From: Pseudomonas sp. DTU_2021_1001937_2_SI_NGA_ILE_001
GTDB taxonomy: Bacteria > Pseudomonadota > Gammaproteobacteria > Pseudomonadales > Pseudomonadaceae
NCBI RefSeq assembly: GCF_032463525.1
Contig: NZ_CP135971.1
Location: forward strand, 2,852,001-2,916,000
Direction: 5' to 3'
Length of the DNA stretch: 64,000 nt
A model generated the notes under the pieces. The model saw only the letters and a list, made by a program, of their open reading frames with translations. It did no database searches and was not told the origin of the DNA. The translations under genes were made by a program, and so were the position numbers. Shown piece after piece: positions 40,036 to 48,422 of this stretch (the first letter of the stretch is position 1; the number at the start of each line of letters is the position of its first letter).

Positions 40036-40420
40036 GAGCTTGCTCGCGAATAGCAGGCTATCTGGATCGGGTACACCCGCCGCAGCATCAGTGCCCTTGA
40101 GTCACCTTTCCGCCTTTACGGCGGGTTACTTTTGGTTTCCAGGTGCCCTGCGCGCCAAAAGTAACCAAAAGGCATTGCTCCTGGCTTGGGTCTGCCCTGC
40201 GGGCAGACTTCCCTTCTTCCGGCGCCATTCCAGGGGGCCGGCGCAATGGGCCGTCCCTGGCCCAGTGCGCCTAAGCCGGCTTCCCTGCCGGCTTACCCCC
40301 TTCCATGACACCTCCACTCGGCCTGCACCGAAGTCGCGTTTTGCGGCGTCTGTGAGAACGGTGCTTGAAAAGCAAAAGCGACGCCAGATCAGATTGCTCT
40401 GGTCTAGAAGATCAGTATTG
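40036..40420 (+). repeat. 385-bp intergenic repeat, copy A
   Basis: This copy is the same length as the inverted copy at 63312-63696, with eight base differences that I count (about 98% identity). Internal hairpins are a perfect 12-bp stem GGTTACTTTTGG...CCAAAAGTAACC, an 8-bp stem GTCTGCCC-TGC-GGGCAGAC, and a 9-bp stem TAAGCCGGC-TTCCCT-GCCGGCTTA. It starts within a REP arm (GAGCTTGCTCGCGAA). It has no credible coding frame with a ribosome-binding site. It fills most of the 514-bp gap 39948-40461; the remainder is single REP halves. Confidence 0.9.
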
Positions 40421-40461
40421 CGACTGAAGCCGGTCCTACCGATCCGGTGCGGCTGATTCCT

Positions 40462-41625
40462 CTACAGCGACAGGTTCACCGGCGTAGGCCCCGGTGTGTG
40501 CCGCGAGCCGGCGCCCATCACCAGCACCAACGCACAGCCCAGCAGGATGGCCACGGATGACACCACGAAGATGGTCTGCCGCCCGTCGCCCTGCAGCAAC
40601 AGCGCCAGCAGCGTCGGCGCGGAGGCGGCGGCCGATACCTGCACCACCCCGACCAGACGGGTCAGGCGCCCACTGGGGTCGTGGGTGACCACCGAGGACA
40701 TGTAGTACGACAGCGCCAGGTTCCAGCCCAGGTTCATCAGGAACACCGCCAGCGCCAGGTCGGTGATGTCATGGATGCGCGCGGCCAGCAGGTAGATCGA
40801 CAGCAGCACCACCAGCGAACCGATGAGGATCATCGGCAGGCGCCCCAGGCGATGCCCCAGCAGGCTGGGCAGCGCCGCACCCGGCAGGCCGCCGAGCAGG
40901 CCGATGCTGATCGCCCAGCCGATGTCCACCGGGGCGATGCCGACGTCGGCGCCGATGCCCTCGACGAAGCCCCACAGCGAATAGATCGCCACCTGCAGCA
41001 ACAGCATGCCCAGCAAGGCACAGACGCCCAGCAGGGTCAGCCCTTCGCCACGCGGTGCACGCACCACCGGTGTTTCTTCCAGTTGCGCGGCGGGCAGGCA
41101 CAGGCAGGCCAGGCAGACCAGGGCGAACCAGGCCGCGAGAAAGCCCATCGCCGCACCGAAGCCCAGGCGCTCGGCGATTATCGGCAGCACCGCCGCGCTG
41201 AAGGCGAACAGCGCGGTCTGCAGGAACAGCAGGATGCCGAACGAGCGATCCGGCCCGCTCATGCGGCCCAGGCAGTAGATGGCGTAGGAATACAGCAGGC
41301 CCGAGGCGAGGCCAGAGCCGAAGCGCAGCACCAACAGGTGGTCGAACTGCCCGACCCAGGCGGTCAGGCCATTGCACAGCAACAGCAGCAGCCCGCTGCT
41401 CAGGCCGATGGAGCGCGCCCCCAGGTAGCGGATCATGGGCAGGCACAGCAAGGTGCCGACGATCGAGGCGCACATTTCTGCCGACATGGTCCAGCTCTGC
41501 TGCACCAGGGTCAGGCCCAGGCGTTCGGTGAGCAGGCCGATGAAGATCGGCTGTACGCCGATGGCGAGAATCGAGGCAGCGGCAATGAAGATGCACGCGG
41601 CGCGCACGGCAAATGACTGGTTCAT
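40462..41625 (-). CDS. Major facilitator superfamily transporter
   Basis: A 387-residue protein with about twelve hydrophobic segments typical of MFS secondary transporters (for example AACIFIAAASILAIGVQPIF and LLGVCALLGMLLLQVAIYSL). The loop between TM2 and TM3 is weakly conserved. The ATG at 41625 (MNQSFAVRAA) has AGGATGG upstream; an in-frame ATG four codons earlier is possible. It is the last gene of the minus-strand set with the hydrolase, outer-membrane barrel and DUF3237 protein, 82 bp after the last of these. Its likely role is inner-membrane import or efflux of the same unknown compound. Confidence 0.8.
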   Translation of the reverse strand: MNQSFAVRAACIFIAAASILAIGVQPIFIGLLTERLGLTLVQQSWTMSAEMCASIVGTLLCLPMIRYLGARSIGLSSGLLLLLCNGLTAWVGQFDHLLVLRFGSGLASGLLYSYAIYCLGRMSGPDRSFGILLFLQTALFAFSAAVLPIIAERLGFGAAMGFLAAWFALVCLACLCLPAAQLEETPVVRAPRGEGLTLLGVCALLGMLLLQVAIYSLWGFVEGIGADVGIAPVDIGWAISIGLLGGLPGAALPSLLGHRLGRLPMILIGSLVVLLSIYLLAARIHDITDLALAVFLMNLGWNLALSYYMSSVVTHDPSGRLTRLVGVVQVSAAASAPTLLALLLQGDGRQTIFVVSSVAILLGCALVLVMGAGSRHTPGPTPVNLSL

Positions 41626-41707
41626 TTCAGTACCCATCCTGTCTGGCCGCCCTGAGGGCGATGATGCCAGCGTCAACGAAGCGATTGAATGTGTGCCGTA
41701 CGCCGAT

Positions 41708-42190
41708 TCAGGCCTGGCGATAGCAATCGATGACCACGCGGGTTTCCCCGGGGTAGGTCACCCGTCCAATGAAGGTGTCCTGGGTCAGCCAGGCGAGCCG
41801 GCCGGCCGCCTGGAATACCGGGGTGCAGGTACAGCGGTACTCGGAGACCGGAATGGGCCAGATGCCGTCGGCCTCCAGCTGCTTGCCGCGTTCGGTGAGC
41901 AGCAGCAGGCCACGGTTATGAATGTTGATCAGCTCACCCTGGTCGCTGCGCAGGCTGTAGCGGGCGTCCAGGTCGCCGACGCCGTCGTGGCGCAGCAGGA
42001 AGAAATCCGCGCCACCCGGCAGTACCTCGCCGTGTAGCTGCGGTCCTTCGAAACGCCCGCCGAGGATTCGGTAATTACTGCGCAGCCCATCGCCACAGCG
42101 CCCCAGCGCATCGCCCGGCGCGATCTCGACGTCCAGGCGCATGACCGGCAGCAGCCGGGGTGTTGCACAGACGTCATCAAGATTCGTCAT
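41708..42190 (-). CDS. DUF3237 (UPF0311) family protein
   Basis: A 160-residue protein with DUF3237 hallmarks: MRLDVEIAPG near the start, GGADFFLLRHDGVGDLDARY (about 60-80), and INIHNRGLLLL, with SEYRCTCTPVF and YPGETRVVIDCYRQ at the end. The family forms a small beta-barrel; its biochemical role is unknown, but genes are often found in aromatic or xenobiotic catabolic clusters. There is no signal peptide, so it is probably cytoplasmic. RBS GGGAG precedes the ATG. It lies 26 bp after the outer-membrane barrel gene in the same direction. Confidence 0.85.
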   Translation of the reverse strand: MTNLDDVCATPRLLPVMRLDVEIAPGDALGRCGDGLRSNYRILGGRFEGPQLHGEVLPGGADFFLLRHDGVGDLDARYSLRSDQGELINIHNRGLLLLTERGKQLEADGIWPIPVSEYRCTCTPVFQAAGRLAWLTQDTFIGRVTYPGETRVVIDCYRQA

Positions 42191-42216
42191 GTTCGCTCTC
42201 CCGTAAGTGCCGCCGC

Positions 42217-43551
42217 TCAGTAGCGGTAGGTGAAGTACAGTTCCAGGGCATCGAAGCGCTGGTCGTTACCGAACACCTGCCTGGCGGCGGCCTGGGGCCT
42301 GACCCTGTTGTAGGACAGCGAGGCATACCAGCGCGGGGTCGGTGTCCAGTCCAGGTAGACGGCGGTTTCGTCGGCGAAACGCCGGTCACTGACCGCCGCG
42401 CCCTGGAAGTTCTTTTCGTCGAGCCAGAACTGGTAGTGGATAACCCCCAGGGTGAAGGCTTCGTTGAGACGGTTCTTGATGGAGAACTGCTGCACCCGCT
42501 CGTTGCTGTTGAACAGCAGGTAGTTGCCCACCACGTCGCCGACCAGCCAGGTGCTCCAGTCGACGAAGCCCTTGGCCAGCGGATCCCAGGCTTTCTGGCG
42601 ATTGTCGGCAAGGTTGTCGTCGCCGGAGAACACCGCGTAGCGGTAGCCAAGGCTCGGGGTGAACGGCAGTTGCTGAAAGCTGTAGTCGGCCTGGGCGTAC
42701 CAGGCGCTGGCGTCGTAGTCCACGCCTTCGCCGCTGCCGCGCTCCACGGCATATTCGGCGTTGAGGGTCAGGTCCGGCACGCCAGGCAGCTTGCCGTTGA
42801 GCGCACGCAGGTTATAGACCTGCATGCCATCGCGCCGCGCCGTGGTACCACGGCGGCCCAGTGCATCGACTTTCAGCGCGGTGGCACCGAGGGTCACCTG
42901 CTGCTGCAGGTCGTAGTCGAGGTTGACACCGTTGAGGCGGAAGTCGCCCATGTGGTCGTCGACCCGCAGGCTGAAGGCCTGGGCCTGCAGCGGGCCGTGG
43001 TTCCAGGCGAGGATCGCCGAGTCCCTGAATGCAGTGCGCGGGCCCAGCCAGTAGGCGCCGTCGCCGAAGGCGTCGAGGTTGCCGTCCATGACGATGAAGC
43101 CGGTGCCGATCTTGTAGTTCTGCCGCCCGGCGGTGAACTTCCACTCACCGGCACGAAAGCCGGCGTACAGCTCTTCGGTGGTGGTGTTGCCGTCGGAGCT
43201 GCGGGTGAAGCCCCCGGCATCGCCATCGCCCAGGGTCTTGGAGGCCACCAGCGAACCACCCGCCAGCAGGCTGAAGTCGTCGCTCAGTGAATAGTCCAGG
43301 GTGATGCCCGGTTTGAGGTAGAACTCTTGCCAGCCGATCTTGCTGCCGTCGCGCCGACCATTACGCAGGTCGACCCGGCCAGCGCCGAAGTTCACCCCGC
43401 GGGTGGTGACGGTGGCCGCGCCGCCGGTGAAGTTCAGCTCCCCCTTGAGGTTGCCGTCTTCGAAGGTCTCGCCAGCTTCGACCGTTGCGCTGGCCACGGG
43501 CAGGCCGAGCGCGAACAGCACGCAGGAAACACGCGTTCTTGCAGACATCAT
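42217..43551 (-). CDS. Outer-membrane beta-barrel porin (alginate-export/OprD-like)
   Basis: A 444-residue protein. A signal peptide (about 1-22, VLFALGLPVASA) is followed by alternating amphipathic strands rich in Asp, Gly and aromatic residues, ending LELYFTYRY with the terminal aromatic residue typical of barrels. Segments such as WQEFYLKPGITLDYSLSDDF and ELYAGFRAGEWKFTAGRQ resemble porins of the alginate-export-like group more than classical OprD; I cannot place it more exactly. The first of two adjacent ATGs (43551) has AGGAG 6 nt upstream. The upstream frame to 43659 lacks a signal and is rejected. Its likely role is uptake of the substrate of this operon. Confidence 0.8.
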   Translation of the reverse strand: MMSARTRVSCVLFALGLPVASATVEAGETFEDGNLKGELNFTGGAATVTTRGVNFGAGRVDLRNGRRDGSKIGWQEFYLKPGITLDYSLSDDFSLLAGGSLVASKTLGDGDAGGFTRSSDGNTTTEELYAGFRAGEWKFTAGRQNYKIGTGFIVMDGNLDAFGDGAYWLGPRTAFRDSAILAWNHGPLQAQAFSLRVDDHMGDFRLNGVNLDYDLQQQVTLGATALKVDALGRRGTTARRDGMQVYNLRALNGKLPGVPDLTLNAEYAVERGSGEGVDYDASAWYAQADYSFQQLPFTPSLGYRYAVFSGDDNLADNRQKAWDPLAKGFVDWSTWLVGDVVGNYLLFNSNERVQQFSIKNRLNEAFTLGVIHYQFWLDEKNFQGAAVSDRRFADETAVYLDWTPTPRWYASLSYNRVRPQAAARQVFGNDQRFDALELYFTYRY

Positions 43552-43681
43552 GTAAAGCTCCTGTGCGGTTATTTTTGTACTACAGGGCAGTTGAGAGGCG
43601 ACCAGTCGGCCACCAAGCCCGCCAAGGCAGGCAGAGACGCAGCCAGGCTGCGTCCGCAATCTTGTTATGCGTCAGTGCACC

Positions 43682-44941
43682 TCAGGCCTGGTCCAGGTGG
43701 GCAGTGATGGTGCGCAGCATGCGCACGACATCGACGTCGATGTCCGTCACCGCCACTGGCGTGGACGATTGCTTGACGATCACGGTGCCCGAGGGCCGGT
43801 CGACGAACAGGTATTGGCCATGGATGCCGCTGGCCATCAGCACCTGGCTGTGGTCGTTGAACACGTACCACTGGCTGCGGTACGAGGCCCCGGGCGTCCA
43901 CGCTGCGAACTCTTCGTTGTTGCGGGCGTAGACCGCTGGGTCATTGCCCTGGGCAACCGCTTCGATCGCTTCCTTGGCGATGACCTGGCGCCCGTCGACC
44001 ACGCCGTCGTTGGCCAGCATCAGGCCGAAACGCGCCATGTCGCGCAGGGTCGCGTTGAAACCGGCACCGGCCACGCTGCGCCCCCAAGGGTCGGCCATGA
44101 AGTAGCCGTCACGCTCACAGCCCAGTTGCGACCAGACGCCTTGCAGCAGCTCATGGCAGGACACGCCCGAAGCACGTTCCATCACCCAGGCCAGAGCCTC
44201 GGTGGTGGCGGTTACGTAATGGAACAAGCCGCCGTGCTCGCCGCGCTTCTGCAGGCTGGGCAGGTACTGGTACAGCGACTGGTAGCGGGCGTACTCGGCC
44301 GGGGCCGGCTTGAAACCGCAGGCATAGCCGTACTGCGAGCTTTCCGAGTCGGGGTCTTCGTAGACCTCGCTGTAGTGAACGCCCACCGCCATGTCGAACA
44401 GCTGGCGCACCGTGGCGTCGCCGAAGGCGCTGCCGCGCAGCTCTGGCACGTAGTCCTGGGCCAGGGCCTGCTCGTTCAACTTGCCTTCGTGCACCAGTTG
44501 CTCGCCGAGCAAGCCGATCAGCGACTTGGTGGTGGAGAACATGATGTGCCGGTCGCTGGGGTTCTGGCCGTTGAAGTAGCGCTCGTACACCACCTTGCCC
44601 TGACGCATGACCAGAAAGGCATCGGTGTAGCTGGTGGCCAGGCACTGGCTGACACTCACCGAAGCCCCGCTCAGGCTGTCGAAGCGCAGGTGCTCCAGCG
44701 CCTGGGGCGCTTGCGGCAATACGCTGGCCGGCTTGGATCCGCTCGCCACGTCGATGCTCGGCCGCAGGCGCGCCAGGTGGCGAAACCCCCAGCGGTTGAA
44801 CGGCGGGTTCATCCAGTTATGCCAGGTGACGCGGGCTGCGGGGGCGGCGGGAAAGCCTTGCATCAGCGTCGGGCCAGGGGCGCTGGCCTCACCGAGCTGC
44901 CGGTACTGCGCGGCGAGGGGGTGTTCGAACATCTCATTCAT
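43682..44941 (-). CDS. Beta-lactamase-fold serine hydrolase (6-aminohexanoate-dimer hydrolase/NylB-like)
   Basis: A 419-residue class C beta-lactamase-like hydrolase. The catalytic Ser-x-x-Lys is in HIMFSTTKSLIGLLGEQL. A Tyr in the VHYSEVYEDPDS segment is a candidate general base, and YFNGQNPSDRH and FLVMRQGKVVYERYF resemble NylB-like enzymes, which cleave amides or esters of small molecules. No signal peptide is seen, so it is probably cytoplasmic. The ATG at 44941 has AGGA 11 nt upstream. It is the first gene of the minus-strand operon and is divergent from a TetR regulator. The substrate is unknown; an amide or ester that passes the porin and the MFS carrier is a reasonable guess. Confidence 0.82.
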   Translation of the reverse strand: MNEMFEHPLAAQYRQLGEASAPGPTLMQGFPAAPAARVTWHNWMNPPFNRWGFRHLARLRPSIDVASGSKPASVLPQAPQALEHLRFDSLSGASVSVSQCLATSYTDAFLVMRQGKVVYERYFNGQNPSDRHIMFSTTKSLIGLLGEQLVHEGKLNEQALAQDYVPELRGSAFGDATVRQLFDMAVGVHYSEVYEDPDSESSQYGYACGFKPAPAEYARYQSLYQYLPSLQKRGEHGGLFHYVTATTEALAWVMERASGVSCHELLQGVWSQLGCERDGYFMADPWGRSVAGAGFNATLRDMARFGLMLANDGVVDGRQVIAKEAIEAVAQGNDPAVYARNNEEFAAWTPGASYRSQWYVFNDHSQVLMASGIHGQYLFVDRPSGTVIVKQSSTPVAVTDIDVDVVRMLRTITAHLDQA

Positions 44942-45086
44942 GGGGTTAATCCTGAGAAGTGGCTCTGCGTGCGAGCAGATGTGACAAAACAATTAAACCT
45001 GTAAAAAGTTTTAGTCAATAAAATATTTGCCCGAAAAAATCTTTGCGGCCTATGATCGCCCCCTGACTACAGGCCCAGGAGCCACA
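44942..45086. promoter_or_regulatory. Divergent control region, hydrolase operon and tetR
   Basis: A 145-bp AT-rich gap unlike the GC-rich surroundings. It contains AAACCTGTAAAAAGTTTT at about 44996-45013, with AAAC/GTTT ends as a possible TetR operator. Promoters for both directions must lie here; none is clear enough to place exactly. Confidence 0.4.
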
Positions 45087-45710
45087 GTGAGCGGATTACG
45101 GGAGCGTCAAAAGGAGCTGCGCAAGCAGGCCATTGCCAAGGCGGCCATCGAGTTGTTCCAGCGCCAGGGATTCCAGGACACCACCGTCGAGCAGATCGCC
45201 GCCCAGGCCGGCGTCTCGGCGCCTACGGTGTTCAAGTACTTCGGCAGCAAGCAGGAGATGCTCCTGGAGATGATCCGCGAGGCTGATCGCCGCGCCGTAG
45301 AAGATGTGCACACCCAGTTGCCGGAGTACGACGACCCGGTCGACACCCTTTGCCACTTGGAGAGTCTGCTGGTGGGGCGCAGCCTGGAGATGCTCCCGGC
45401 TGCGCTGTGGAAAGAACTGCTGCCGCTGGTGCTGACCGGCAACACCGACTTGCCCGAGACCTACCGGCAACTGAACGCCACCCTGCAGGCCGAGATCGCC
45501 AGCGTGCTGGGCAAGCTGCAACAGGCCGGCAAGCTGCGACCCGACCTGGACCTGAAACTGGCCGCGTTCATGCTCAACGACTACGCCCAGTTGCAATTGC
45601 TGCGCCTGACCAGCAGCGACACCCCGGACCTCCAGACGCACCGCGACAACGTGCGGGCGACCACGCGATTCATGTTCGAAGGCATGCGCAACCCGCCGGT
45701 GAATAGCTGA
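45087..45710 (+). CDS. TetR-family transcriptional regulator
   Basis: A 207-residue regulator. The N-terminal helix-turn-helix spans about residues 10-58: KAAIELFQRQGFQDTTVEQI followed by AAQAGVSAPTVFKYFGSKQE, a clear TetR signature. The C-terminal ligand domain is helical. I take the GTG at 45087 (MSGLRERQKE), which has AGGAG 5 nt upstream, rather than the longer frame from 45027. It is divergent from the hydrolase, barrel, DUF3237 and MFS genes and probably represses them until an inducer binds. No known inducer class can be read from the sequence. Confidence 0.88.
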   Translation: MSGLRERQKELRKQAIAKAAIELFQRQGFQDTTVEQIAAQAGVSAPTVFKYFGSKQEMLLEMIREADRRAVEDVHTQLPEYDDPVDTLCHLESLLVGRSLEMLPAALWKELLPLVLTGNTDLPETYRQLNATLQAEIASVLGKLQQAGKLRPDLDLKLAAFMLNDYAQLQLLRLTSSDTPDLQTHRDNVRATTRFMFEGMRNPPVNS

Positions 45711-45724
45711 GCCTGAAACCGCAC

Positions 45725-45816
45725 CGGTAGGCGCGGCTTCAGCCGCGAGGCGTCCTCATGTTCACCGCAGATGTACTGGACCTGCTCGCCCTGTCGCGGC
45801 TGAAGCCGCTCCCGCC
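45725..45816. repeat. REPIN downstream of tetR
   Basis: Inverted arms GGCGCGGCTTCAGCCGCGAG and GTCGCGGCTGAAGCCGCTCC flank a spacer with GTTCACCGCAGATGTACTGG, a diverged form of the spacer core. The rest of the gap up to 46254 holds the control region of the porin gene. Confidence 0.75.
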
Positions 45817-46013
45817 TCGTCACACGCCCAACTGACCCGTATTGGCTTGACCAGGAACAATGTCTCGCTGAAGCCGCTCCCAGCCATGCAAATTGCAGTC
45901 AATGACAGCGCCGCTCTGGCACGGGGCGTTACGGGCGTTTGCGACCAAAGTCGCAGAGGCGAGTGTCGGCGCGAGCGTTGACAGCGGCTTTTCGCGCCGC
46001 TAATAATTTCCGA

Positions 46014-46023
46014 GTCGTACGAT
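46014..46023. promoter_or_regulatory. Candidate operator GTCGTACGAT before the porin gene
   Basis: A near-palindromic 10-mer, one base from GTCGTACGAC, about 230 bp before the porin ATG. Related 10-mers precede the udh, MFS (54553) and kdgD genes. The GT...AC half-site spacing suits a FadR-type GntR regulator. Assignment is inference. Confidence 0.5.
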
Positions 46024-46254
46024 AACGCACAACAAAAACAACAAACGGTGAACCGACTCCATGACGACTCCAGCCCCATTGATCCGCGCCCTCCCTCCCG
46101 ATCATTCCTTTGCGAAGACCCGCGACGCTTCCGGTACTGCCGGCTAGCCCTCGCCTCGCTCTGCATCGCTGGCCACCAGGCCAGGTCATTCGCTTGCCAC
46201 CGCCCTGCATCGCTGACAGGCGGTAGGCCGTTCCTGCTCGGGAGTAACACATCC

Positions 46255-47493
46255 ATGAAGATCCATCAGACCCTGCCCTTCGCTCTGCTCGGCGCCGGCC
46301 TGCTCGGAGGTCTGCCCACCGGCGCCTCGGCCGCCGGCTTTACCGACGACGCCAAGGCCAGCCTCAACCTGCGCAACTTCTACATCAACCGCAACATGGT
46401 CGACCCGAGCAACCCGCAGAGCAAAGCCGAGGAATGGACGCAGAGCTTCATCCTCGATGCCCGCTCCGGCTTCACCGAAGGCCCGATCGGCTTCGGTGTC
46501 GATGTGCTCGGTCTGTGGTCGGTCAAGCTCGACGGCGGCGGCGGCACCTATGGCACTGGCCTGCTACCGCGCCACAGCGACGGTCGCCCTGCCGACGACT
46601 TCGGCCGCCTGGGCGTGGCGGCCAAGGCGCGCATTTCCAAGACCGAACTGAAGGTCGGTGAGTGGATGCCGGTACTGCCGATCCTGCGCGCCGACGACGG
46701 CCGCTCGCTGCCACAGACCCTGCGCGGGGCGCAGATCACCTCCAACGAGTTCGACGGCCTGACGCTCTACGGCGGGCAGTTCCGCGCCAACAGCCCGCGC
46801 AACGACGCGAGCATGGAAGACATGACCTACGGTCGTGGCGCATCCGACCGCTTCAACTTCGTCGGCGGCGAGTACAAGTTCAACCAGAACCGCACCCTGG
46901 TCGGCCTGTGGAATGCCGAGCTGAAAGACGTCTATCAGCAGCAGTACCTGCAGTTGAGCCACACCCAGCCAGTCGGTGACTGGACCTTCGGCGCCAACCT
47001 CGGCTACTTCCAGGGTGACGACGACGGCGCAAGGCTGGCCGGCAAGCTGGACAACAAGACCTACTCGGGCATGTTCTCGGCGAAGATCGCCGGCAACACC
47101 TTCTTCGTCGGCCTGCAGAAAGTCGATGGCGATACCTGGATGCGGGTCAACGGCACCAGCGGCGGCACCCTGGCCAACGACAGCTACAATTCCAGCTTCG
47201 ACAACGCCAACGAGCGCTCCTGGCAGCTGCGCCACGACCTGGACTTCAGCGTACTGGGCATTCCCGGCCTGAGCCTGATGAACCGCTATATCAGCGGAGA
47301 CAATGTTCACACCGGGGCGATCACCGACGGCAAGGAATGGATTCGCGAATCCGAACTGGCCTACGTGATCCAGAGCGGCACCTTCAAGAGCCTCAGCCTG
47401 CGCTGGCGCAACTCGAGCATCCGCCGCGATTTCAGCAACAACGAGTTCGACGAGAACCGCCTGATCATCAACTACCCGCTGTCGATCCTCTGA
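46255..47493 (+). CDS. OprD-family outer-membrane porin
   Basis: A 412-residue porin. A signal peptide (about 1-26, ending PTGASA) is followed by AGFTDDAKASLNLRNFYINR, the typical OprD family start with its conserved L-x-L-R-N-F/Y-Y pattern. Other OprD motifs are SFILDARSGFTEGPIGFGVD (about 60-79), VGEWMPVLPILRADDGRSLP (about 136-155) and LSLRWRNSSIRRDF near the C-terminus. The ATG at 46255 has GGGAG about 10 nt upstream; the longer frame from 46048 lacks a signal. It precedes the uronate genes, so it probably admits uronates or aldarates into the periplasm. A GTCGTACGAC-like operator lies in its long upstream gap. Confidence 0.92.
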   Translation: MKIHQTLPFALLGAGLLGGLPTGASAAGFTDDAKASLNLRNFYINRNMVDPSNPQSKAEEWTQSFILDARSGFTEGPIGFGVDVLGLWSVKLDGGGGTYGTGLLPRHSDGRPADDFGRLGVAAKARISKTELKVGEWMPVLPILRADDGRSLPQTLRGAQITSNEFDGLTLYGGQFRANSPRNDASMEDMTYGRGASDRFNFVGGEYKFNQNRTLVGLWNAELKDVYQQQYLQLSHTQPVGDWTFGANLGYFQGDDDGARLAGKLDNKTYSGMFSAKIAGNTFFVGLQKVDGDTWMRVNGTSGGTLANDSYNSSFDNANERSWQLRHDLDFSVLGIPGLSLMNRYISGDNVHTGAITDGKEWIRESELAYVIQSGTFKSLSLRWRNSSIRRDFSNNEFDENRLIINYPLSIL

Positions 47494-47542
47494 CCGAGGG
47501 CGAATTGACAGGCGCGAGGATCGGTGTCGATAATCGCGCCAA

Positions 47543-47552
47543 GTCATACGAC
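47543..47552. promoter_or_regulatory. Candidate operator GTCATACGAC before udh
   Basis: A near-perfect palindrome 40 bp before the udh ATG, in the 98-bp gap after the porin gene. It is one base from the consensus GTCGTACGAC drawn from five sites in this window. Confidence 0.5.
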
Positions 47553-47591
47553 AACACACAACACTCATAACAGTTTCAGGTAACCCTGGCC

Positions 47592-48398
47592 ATGACGACT
47601 CCCCGCTTCAATCGCCTGCTGCTCACCGGAGCCGCCGGCGGACTGGGCACTATCCTGCGTGAACGCCTCAAGGGCTGCGCCGAGATCCTGCGTCTTTCCG
47701 ACATCAGCCCCATGGCTCCCGCCGCTGGCCCGCATGAAGAAGTGGTGACCTGCGACCTGGCCGACAAGGCTGCCGTGCATGAACTGGTGGCCGGCGTAGA
47801 TGCCATCGTGCATTTCGGCGGGGTGTCCACCGAGCATTCCTTCGAGGCCATCCTCGGCCCGAACATCTGCGGCGTGTTCCACATCTACGAGGCGGCGCGC
47901 AAGCACGGCGTCAAGCGGGTGATCTTCGCCAGTTCCAACCACACCATCGGTTTCTACCGCCAGGACGAGCGCATCGATGCCCACTCGCCGCGCCGTCCGG
48001 ACAGCTACTACGGCCTGTCGAAGTGCTACGGCGAAGACATGGCCAGCTTCTATTTCGACCGCTACGGCATCGAAACCGTGAGCATCCGCATCGGCTCCTC
48101 GTTTCCCGAGCCGAACAACCGGCGCATGCTCTGCACCTGGCTGAGCTACGACGACTTGGTGCAGCTCATCGAGCGCGGCCTGTTCACCCCGGATGTCGGC
48201 CACACCATCGTCTACGGTGCTTCGGACAACACCCCGCAGTGGTGGGACAACCGCCATGCCGCGCACCTGGGCTATACGCCCAAGGACAGTTCCGAGCCGT
48301 TCCGCGCCAAGGTCGAAGCCCAGCCGGCACCGCCAGCCGATGATCCTTCGATGGTCTACCAGGGCGGAGCCTTCGCAGCCGCCGGCCCCTTCGACTGA
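47592..48398 (+). CDS. udh: NAD-dependent uronate dehydrogenase
   Basis: A 268-residue short-chain-type dehydrogenase of the uronate dehydrogenase family (EC 1.1.1.203). It oxidises D-galacturonate or D-glucuronate to the aldaro-lactone with NAD+ in the cytoplasm. The cofactor motif TGAAGGLG is at about 12-19. The substrate/catalytic Ser is in FASSNHTIGFY (about 110-120). Catalytic Tyr and Lys are in YYGLSKCYGED (about 135-145). Length and these segments match the characterised P. syringae and P. putida enzymes. It is followed by a lactonase and a TRAP transporter gene on the same strand. Confidence 0.93.
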   Translation: MTTPRFNRLLLTGAAGGLGTILRERLKGCAEILRLSDISPMAPAAGPHEEVVTCDLADKAAVHELVAGVDAIVHFGGVSTEHSFEAILGPNICGVFHIYEAARKHGVKRVIFASSNHTIGFYRQDERIDAHSPRRPDSYYGLSKCYGEDMASFYFDRYGIETVSIRIGSSFPEPNNRRMLCTWLSYDDLVQLIERGLFTPDVGHTIVYGASDNTPQWWDNRHAAHLGYTPKDSSEPFRAKVEAQPAPPADDPSMVYQGGAFAAAGPFD

Positions 48399-48422
48399 AC
48401 CCACGGCGCAAGGAGGCCAGCC

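Noticed and set aside
40028..40456. A 142-residue protein coded by 385-bp copy A, and a similar one in copy B
   Set aside because: The frame is similar only because the DNA repeat is about 98% identical. There is no ribosome-binding site, composition is Arg/Pro-rich, and an antisense frame is equally open. The hairpins point to a non-coding element.
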